From contig NC_044980.1 of assembly GCF_008728515.1 (NCBI RefSeq), forward strand, positions 29,962,290-30,026,289: DNA of 64,000 bases, read 5' to 3'. The position numbers and the translations under genes are program-made. Within the stretch, counting starts at the first letter, position 1, and the number at the start of each line of letters is the position of its first letter. Below the pieces are notes generated by a model that was given only the letters and a program-made list of their open reading frames with translations, had not been told where the DNA came from and searched no databases. Shown here piece by piece: positions 58,280 to 64,000 of the stretch. The stretch comes from Papio anubis. Lineage: Eukaryota > Chordata > Mammalia > Primates > Cercopithecidae.

Positions 58280-59150
58280 AAAGTAGAGGACTCTGTGGAA
58301 AAATGTGGGCTGGGGACTAAACCTGCTTGGGAGGAGAGGGTGGAGTCTAGGCTGTGAAGAAGAATTTTGCAGTTGAGACCTGGAGGATGAGTTAGCCTTG
58401 GGAAGAAGCAAGAAGTGAGCAGGAGCAGTGGGGTTACAGAGGAGGATTTCCAGCCAAAGAGTCTACTGTATGCAGAGGATCAGAAGATCAGGAAGGCAAG
58501 AAAATAACATTTGTTTGAAGATACACAAAAAAATGAGTAGGGCTGGAACCTACCGACACTAGAAACTATAATGTTTCCAAAGAGAGATGGAAATAACTGT
58601 AGATTTTCACGCAGAAAACTACTATGATTAGATTTCCAAAGTAATCTTTGAAAAAAAAAATTCCTTAGACAGAAGTATGATGGGATGGGAAGGAATAGTT
58701 AGTAGGTTTTCTCACTAAGGTGGGTGAGATCTGATGAAAGCCCAGCAGGAGAGTAGAAAAGATGAGGAGATGAATGGATTCATACAAGAGATATTAGAAG
58801 AATTTTGAGGCTTATTTTGATATAGAGAATTAATGAAATTGAATAGTAAGGAAAAAAATGATGTCTAATCATTGATTAGCAATGCAGTAGTGTTGCGTAC
58901 TCTTTAATAGCAAAGGGGTGCTAGGAGAGCAGGAGCTATGTATCATTATCATCCCAAAAGAATGTGAGGAGGGGAAAAGAAAACCAGATTAATGGACTTC
59001 AATTTTGAATTATTCTAAGAGAGCTGAATAATTCAAAAAGTTACAGTTATTCAAGATGTCATACAAAATAATATAAATAAATGAGAATAATGTTGGAGAT
59101 GCCATACCACAAAATAAAACACATAAAAAATGCAAATAATTAGATATATG
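58280..59150. repeat. Old mammalian interspersed repeat remnant (possible)
   Basis: Segments such as 'gtggagtctaggctgtgaag' (58341 on) and 'gagatgaatggattcataca' (58768 on) resemble an old mammalian repeat with the twin-primed L1 inserted in it. Family not named; moderate uncertainty. Confidence 0.35.
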
Positions 59151-59919
59151 AATTGGAAAATAGAAGGTTAAGAAAAGAAAATATTAGATAAATTAGATAA
59201 ATTAGCTAATTTGAAAGGTGAGCAAAGGAGAGCTGGTTTGTAAAGTCTATTTGACTACTAGTTAATGATAAGCAAATCTAGTTAAGAAATTCTGCAAAGA
59301 AAAACTCAAGAAGGAATTTAAAATTAAGTTTAAACAGCCTCAACATGTTAGAGGTTTTAAAACCACTTATACACTGTGAAATATATCTCAGAAACATTTA
59401 TACCTGAGTATGCATTCTTTGGAGATGCTAGGTGACCAACCAAGACAAAACAAAATTGGAGAGAGTAAAACTTTGTTAAAATGAGAATATTTATCTAGTG
59501 AGACATAATTCTACCCCTCGGGAACCTAATGAAAAATGTTTTCACATATTGAAGCAGGCTACACTATTTGTCAAAAATAAATCATGTCAAGCATAGTGCT
59601 TTTCTTTGATCTTTTCAGTAGGAAAATATAGTATATGTTATGTGGAAATTAGTCTGGCTTTGAACATTGACACTTGGCAAACAAAGATTGGCAAATGAGA
59701 AGACTGATAGCTCTCTGGCATATAAAGAATGTCAAAGAAGAAATTGCAAAATTAGACAAGAGACTGTTTTGAATATAAAAAATGGGAAAACTTCAAAAGA
59801 AAGGGGTATTTCTTTTTGTGATTAAGAAAAAAACCACGTAATTAGACTTGTTTCTTTCAAATAATTTAAAACTTTATTTTTGTTGAAAGCAAACATAAGA
59901 ATTATGACAATTAAATTGA
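59151..59919. other. AT-rich sequence, nothing assigned
   Basis: No gene or repeat recognised. Confidence 0.35.
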
Positions 59920-60270
59920 TTATTTCAATTATTCAACAAGTTTTAAGTACCCACTGTGTAATAGGGAAAGCTCTGAGGATACAGAGATTAAAGGTTCTAC
60001 CTGATAAAACTTAGAGTTTAACTTGGAACTGAACAACTAAACAAGCTACTTGAAACACGTAATTGAAGAAAAACAAGGCCCTATGGAAGTATATGGAAAA
60101 AGAGTTAACTTTATATAAAGTAAAAAGAGAAATCTTCCCAGAGGAAGGAAAGTCTTAACTGAGATTGCAGGGTGAATACAAGTTAATCAGTAAAGAGAGG
60201 AAATACGCTTCATTCAGAGGGAATAGCCTGTGCCGGTGCCCAGTAAGAAATTTTACAGGTTTCAAGTTGA
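59920..60270. repeat. Old mammalian interspersed repeat remnant
   Basis: 'ttcaacaagttttaagtacc' (59933 on) and 'agctctgaggatacagagat' (59970 on) recall a common mammalian element also seen at 63365. Family not named. Confidence 0.4.
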
Positions 60271-61424
60271 AGTACAGAAGAGGAAGAGGGTAAGGGAAGG
60301 AGATATGACTAATCAATATGAATATATTATCAATCTTACCTTAATTCACTTTTACAGTCATTAAGACTTTGTGTACAACAGCATAATTTATCTAATACAT
60401 TACAATGAATCAGTGATTCATTGTACACCTTGTCAAAACAACAAAAATGTTTTCAAATATCTTTCCCAGTGTTGTGACTGGCATACGACTATTTTTTATT
60501 TCTGAACAATAAATGTACTAGATATTTTTATTGAGTTAATAATATTAAAAGATAATTGGTAGTTCCACAATTGATTAGCCAATTAGAGCATTTTCATGTT
60601 CAGTGCTTTATCATTCTCATTGCTTTCTTTATGTGTATTTCTTTTCCTAAAAATGAAAGGTCATCTATAAAATCTCTTAACAATATTCATCCAACTCTTG
60701 CCAAATGGCAAGTCTATTCTTTAGTATTATTCATACCTTCCAAACCCACCACATGCTGAAAGAAAAAGAAATATTAGGAAGGAAGAATAAAGAGAAGAAA
60801 GGAGGGAGGGAAAGAGAGGAGGAACGTTATTTTGACCCAAAAGGCATTCTCCTTCTAATCCAGTCATTACCAGCTTAAATCAAGAATATTATTAAATTCT
60901 AATAATCCAATAATTAGTATCTTAAATCACAAAGATTGTACCTCTTTAACAAATGTGTATATGTTCATTTGTTTAAAAAAAATTCTGAAAGGAATTGTTT
61001 ACTATTATTGGGTCAGGGGTTCAACAGTACAAAAACCACCATCACTATAGTTTTCATGTCTTTTCCTTCATAGGAAAATACTAAATAATGACTGCAGTTC
61101 TGAGCGTTTTGACTACAGCCATGGTAGGAAAGACAGTGGAAAGAACAATACCACCCTCATCTTTCCTTTTCAGCAAAGAGTAGAGTCTTTCCAGAATTCT
61201 CCAAGAGGACTTCCATTTATGTTGCATTTACCTGGAATGTATCACATGGTAATGCTTAGACTCAAGGGCTGGGAAAGTAATTACAGCTTTTCTGGATACT
61301 ATGTTGGTGTTAGCCAAGTGAATCAAGTGGACAGATATTCAGAATGAGTGTTGGACCCACAATTGATTTTTAATACAATAATGGAAGAATCAGAAATTTG
61401 ATAAATGAATGAATATTTTTTGCC
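60271..61424. other. AT-rich sequence with a purine-rich patch
   Basis: No gene. A GGAA/GAAA-rich patch lies at 60757-60826. Confidence 0.4.
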
Positions 61425-61650
61425 AGTTTTTGTTTGTTTGTTTTGGTATAGAGTTAGTGGGTACAAGTGCAGTTTTATTACGTGGATATATCGTGTAGTA
61501 GTGCAGTCTGGGCTTTTAATGTGGCCATCACCCGGATAGCATACATTGTACCTATTAAATAATTTCTCATCCCTCACCCCACTCCCACCTTCTCACTCTT
61601 CCAAGTCTCCAGTGTTTACTATTCAACACTCTATGTCCATGAAATCATGT
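61425..61650 (-). mobile_element. L1 3' end, antisense
   Basis: Reads as the antisense of a primate L1 3' region with 'ggtacaagtgcagttttatt'-type text (61461 on), 'gaatttctcatccctcaccc'-type text (61560 on) and 'gtccatgaaatcatgtctct' (61635 on). Only about 220 bp, 5' truncated. Confidence 0.75.
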
Positions 61651-61689
61651 CTCTTAAATGAACATTTATGACCTTACAAGTAGGTATTT

Positions 61690-61870
61690 ATAACTCAAAT
61701 AATTACTCTCTTTTTGGAATAATCTTTTAACCTCTTTGAGCTTCAATACCTTTATGGGAAGAAAGGAATAGCAGGCACTCGGGTAACACAGCTTGTATTG
61801 TGAAGATCAAATGAGACATTGTATATGAAACTGCTGTGTGAGCTGAGGCCTATAAATTATTTGTTATTAT
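61690..61870 (+). mobile_element. MIR SINE
   Basis: Sense MIR with the order 'taacctctttgagcttcaat' (61728 on), 'gatcaaatgagacattgta' (61805 on), and terminal 'ttatttgttattatg' (61858 on). Confidence 0.7.
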
Positions 61871-62359
61871 GTTGGGACTGTGATAAGCAGGGATATGTAT
61901 ATGAATAACTAAATAATGTATAGTATAAATGATTTTACTTTAAATTTCTTTCTGTTGGATTATCTGAAAGTAAGTATGAAAGGCAAAATGAATGGCCAGT
62001 GAGTCTATTCAACACAGTCTAAGGAAAGCAACTGTGGCTGGTATATTTCTTTTAATCACTTCTTTGGCCTACTTCAGCCACCACATTCAATCCTTAAGAT
62101 GAAGCTAAACATCAAAAGATCTTTTAAACATGTCTTTCTATAGAAAAATTTAAGCACCTATATTTATCCAGAAAAATACCCACTACAGGCATACTAACCA
62201 TCCTCAAACTTTAAAAGCCCACCAAATAAAAACAATATTGAAGCTTTAACCTTTCATATATGACCCTAAATATTTGAAAAAAGAAGTAATAGATAAATTT
62301 AATCTCAAATGTAAAAGAAAAAAATTGCAATTGTCAATGTAGCTGAGGAAATTTTCCAA

Positions 62360-62895
62360 AAATGGTGCCAACAATTTATTGTATTCCACATGCTATTCTG
62401 CAATGGAAACTTGCCTTGCCTGCACTCAAGAAATGAAATGTTTTCATCTACTCCATTGAATCTATGCAGGCTCTGTGATTATTTGGACCAACAGGACAGG
62501 GCAGAAGGTATGCCATGTAACTTCTGAGATGCGGTCATAACAAGCCTTGCAGCTTCCAGTTGCGCCTCCTGCAGTGCTTGCTCTTGAGAAGCTCCCCATC
62601 AAGACCCAGCCACCACACTATAGGAAGCTCAAATCCCATGGAGAGGCTAAGTGGAGACATTCTAGTTGAAAGCTCCAGCTGAGCTCCCAGCCAACAACCA
62701 GTCATGGGTCTGCGTATTCTTAGACATTCTCCTTAGCCAAGTATTTGGATGTGTCTTGCTTCTCAGCTACCTGACAGCAAAAACATATGAGCAACTCAAG
62801 TGAGAACCATGCAACTGAGCCCAGTTAATGTATAGGAAAATGAGAGACAATCATGGAGTGATTCATTATGCAACAAGAGATAACCAAAATACTCA
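62360..62895. repeat. Old LTR-like repeat, family not named
   Basis: The segment 62370-62890 has the overall layout and several motifs of a common old LTR/MaLR-related repeat, including 'cagcttccagttgcgcctcc' (62550 on) and 'caagagataaccaaaa' near the right end. Not named with confidence. Confidence 0.4.
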
Positions 62896-62924
62896 AAGAT
62901 GAATAAAACACTGTTTCATATGAC

Positions 62925-63140
62925 ATCAATGTTTTAATGTTTACTGAGTGCTTATTCTATGTTATATACTGTTCTGAAATACTTTATACACACTACGGTT
63001 TTGGTTCTTCACTTAATCATCTCAGATAAGTGCAATTATTATCCCCATTTTACAGATAAATAAACTAAGGCATATGGAAAAGCAAAATGGTCACCTAGCT
63101 AGTAAATTCTTAACTGCTATTCCATTAAGACTCCTTTAAA
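62925..63140 (-). mobile_element. MIR SINE
   Basis: Reverse-complement MIR: 'ttatccccattttacagata' (63039 on), 'aactaaggcatatggaaaag' (63063 on), 'ctagctagtaaattct' (63096 on). Well preserved in order. Confidence 0.8.
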
Positions 63141-63364
63141 CATCTGAGTTGCAAAAACAGGCAAAGCATTTACCTTTGTTATACAAAGAGCTAATCATTA
63201 GATTCTTGTATCCAGCATTAGTTATTTCTATGCCTAGCACTGGACGATAGGGGGAGCAAACAGAAAAGAAGGGATAAAGGGAGAAGGAGCAGAAAAGACG
63301 GTTATATATTTTTAATGCTACACTTACTATGTAGATACATCAAGAGTACTTCAGAGTAATCATT

Positions 63365-63490
63365 TATTCATTAATTCATTCAAGAAATTTTGAGTGAAGT
63401 TTTAATATATACAAGGCATTGGTTAGATTCAGGTGATAACAATAATGAAAAAACTAAAAAGCAATGCCCATGCCCTCAAAGAGCTCAATT
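63365..63490. repeat. Old mammalian interspersed repeat remnant
   Basis: 'ttattcattaattcattcaa' (63365 on), 'acaaggcattggttagattc' (63412 on) and 'cccatgccctcaaagagctc' (63467 on) match the same unnamed mammalian element as 59920. Confidence 0.5.
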
Positions 63491-64000
63491 TTCATGAGTA
63501 GTGGGTTTTTCCTGTTAAGGAATGTACCTGAAAAGACTAGAAAACTACCTGAAGAAGCCATTAAAGACAAAATTCAACAATAAGGAGAAGAGTTGCAACA
63601 GAAAGCTGTTAAGCTTCATTTTAGCCCCAAGACTTTATGATTTTACTTTGCAAGGAACTCATATCTACTTTTCATGGTCTGATAATCTAGGTCAGATAGA
63701 TATAGTCCTGGTTAGCAGGGGAAAAAAAGTTGGTGGTGTCTTTTAATTCCAGGGAGCTTTCTGTGAGTTAAATCAGAGATATTATTTTGTAGGGTGTTTT
63801 ACCACCAGATTGCTCTTTTCTCCCTAGACTAAGCTGACCTCACAACCAAATGACATATTTCTTCTTAGTATCTGCACTGCCACATAAGTCCCTAATGACA
63901 CCACAGCAATAGAACAAGGAGGCTCAAATAATGTCTATTTTTGGAGGAAACTCGGGCTTTATCACTTTTTTGAAGGTGACATAGGAAAGTAGGGCAGGAC
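63491..64000. other. Sequence with nothing assigned
   Basis: No gene or named repeat recognised. A 74-codon frame at 63522 has no domain support. Confidence 0.35.

Noticed and set aside
1..64000. A new biological system such as a defence island, operon or CRISPR array
   Set aside because: This is primate nuclear DNA built from transposons; I found no repeat-spacer array, no gene cluster and no coding sequence outside mobile elements.

Overview
The window is nuclear DNA from a primate, very probably human. The evidence is the repeat content: about eight Alu elements of J, S and Y type, two 7SL-type Alu monomers, a full-length primate L1, older L1M, L2 and MIR remnants, Tigger and hAT DNA transposons, and ERVL and MaLR retroviral LTR elements. 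The base composition is AT-rich. I found no supportable cellular protein-coding gene, rRNA, tRNA, operon or CRISPR array. Every open reading frame longer than about 100 codons lies inside a transposon or is the complementary strand of an Alu or L1. The window therefore reads as gene-poor intergenic or deep intronic sequence whose story is its layered insertions and rearrangements.

Layout. 1-6.6 kb: L2 and MIR remnants, a MER2 DNA transposon (1752-2097), a hAT-type MITE and an AluS with a 20-bp target duplication. 6.66-13.5 kb: a decayed ERVL-class endogenous retrovirus on the minus strand (LTR remnants at both ends; reverse transcriptase, integrase and 3' pol fragments), split by a plus-strand THE1/MST MaLR element flanked by a GCATC duplication and by a second minus-strand LTR. 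13.96-14.27 kb: Alu. 15.27-22.50 kb: a four-level nest. An ERVL-type LTR is split by a Tigger1 transposon, which is split by an L1, which carries an inserted second copy of the LTR/Tigger1 flank.

23.5-29.2 kb: Alu monomer and Alus, a candidate Z-DNA tract with a CG-rich palindromic core, an L1M fragment with a tiny Tigger-type MITE in it, an (ATAG)16 microsatellite, two MIRs and a close inverted Alu pair. 30.6 kb: a 90-bp tandem duplication. 34.1-36.4 kb: antisense L1M. 37.0-43.38 kb: a full-length but dead L1 (6.38 kb) with a 13-bp target duplication. 44.7-46.9 kb: AluJ, Alu monomer, and a Tigger2-like element with an Alu in its 3' end. 48.07-49.2 kb: an old imperfect tandem duplication. 50.4-55.4 kb: MLT1 LTR and further LTR-like repeats. 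56.59-58.27 kb: a twin-primed (5'-inverted) L1 with an 11-bp target duplication. 61-63.5 kb: L1 3' end, MIRs and old repeats.

Nothing here indicates genes working together. The retroelement reading frames are all interrupted by stops, frameshifts or deletions. Repeat family names come from recognition of consensus features without a database search; where I recognised the class but not the family I say so. The most informative observations are the rearranged nest at 15.27-22.50 kb and the duplicated block at 48.07-49.2 kb.
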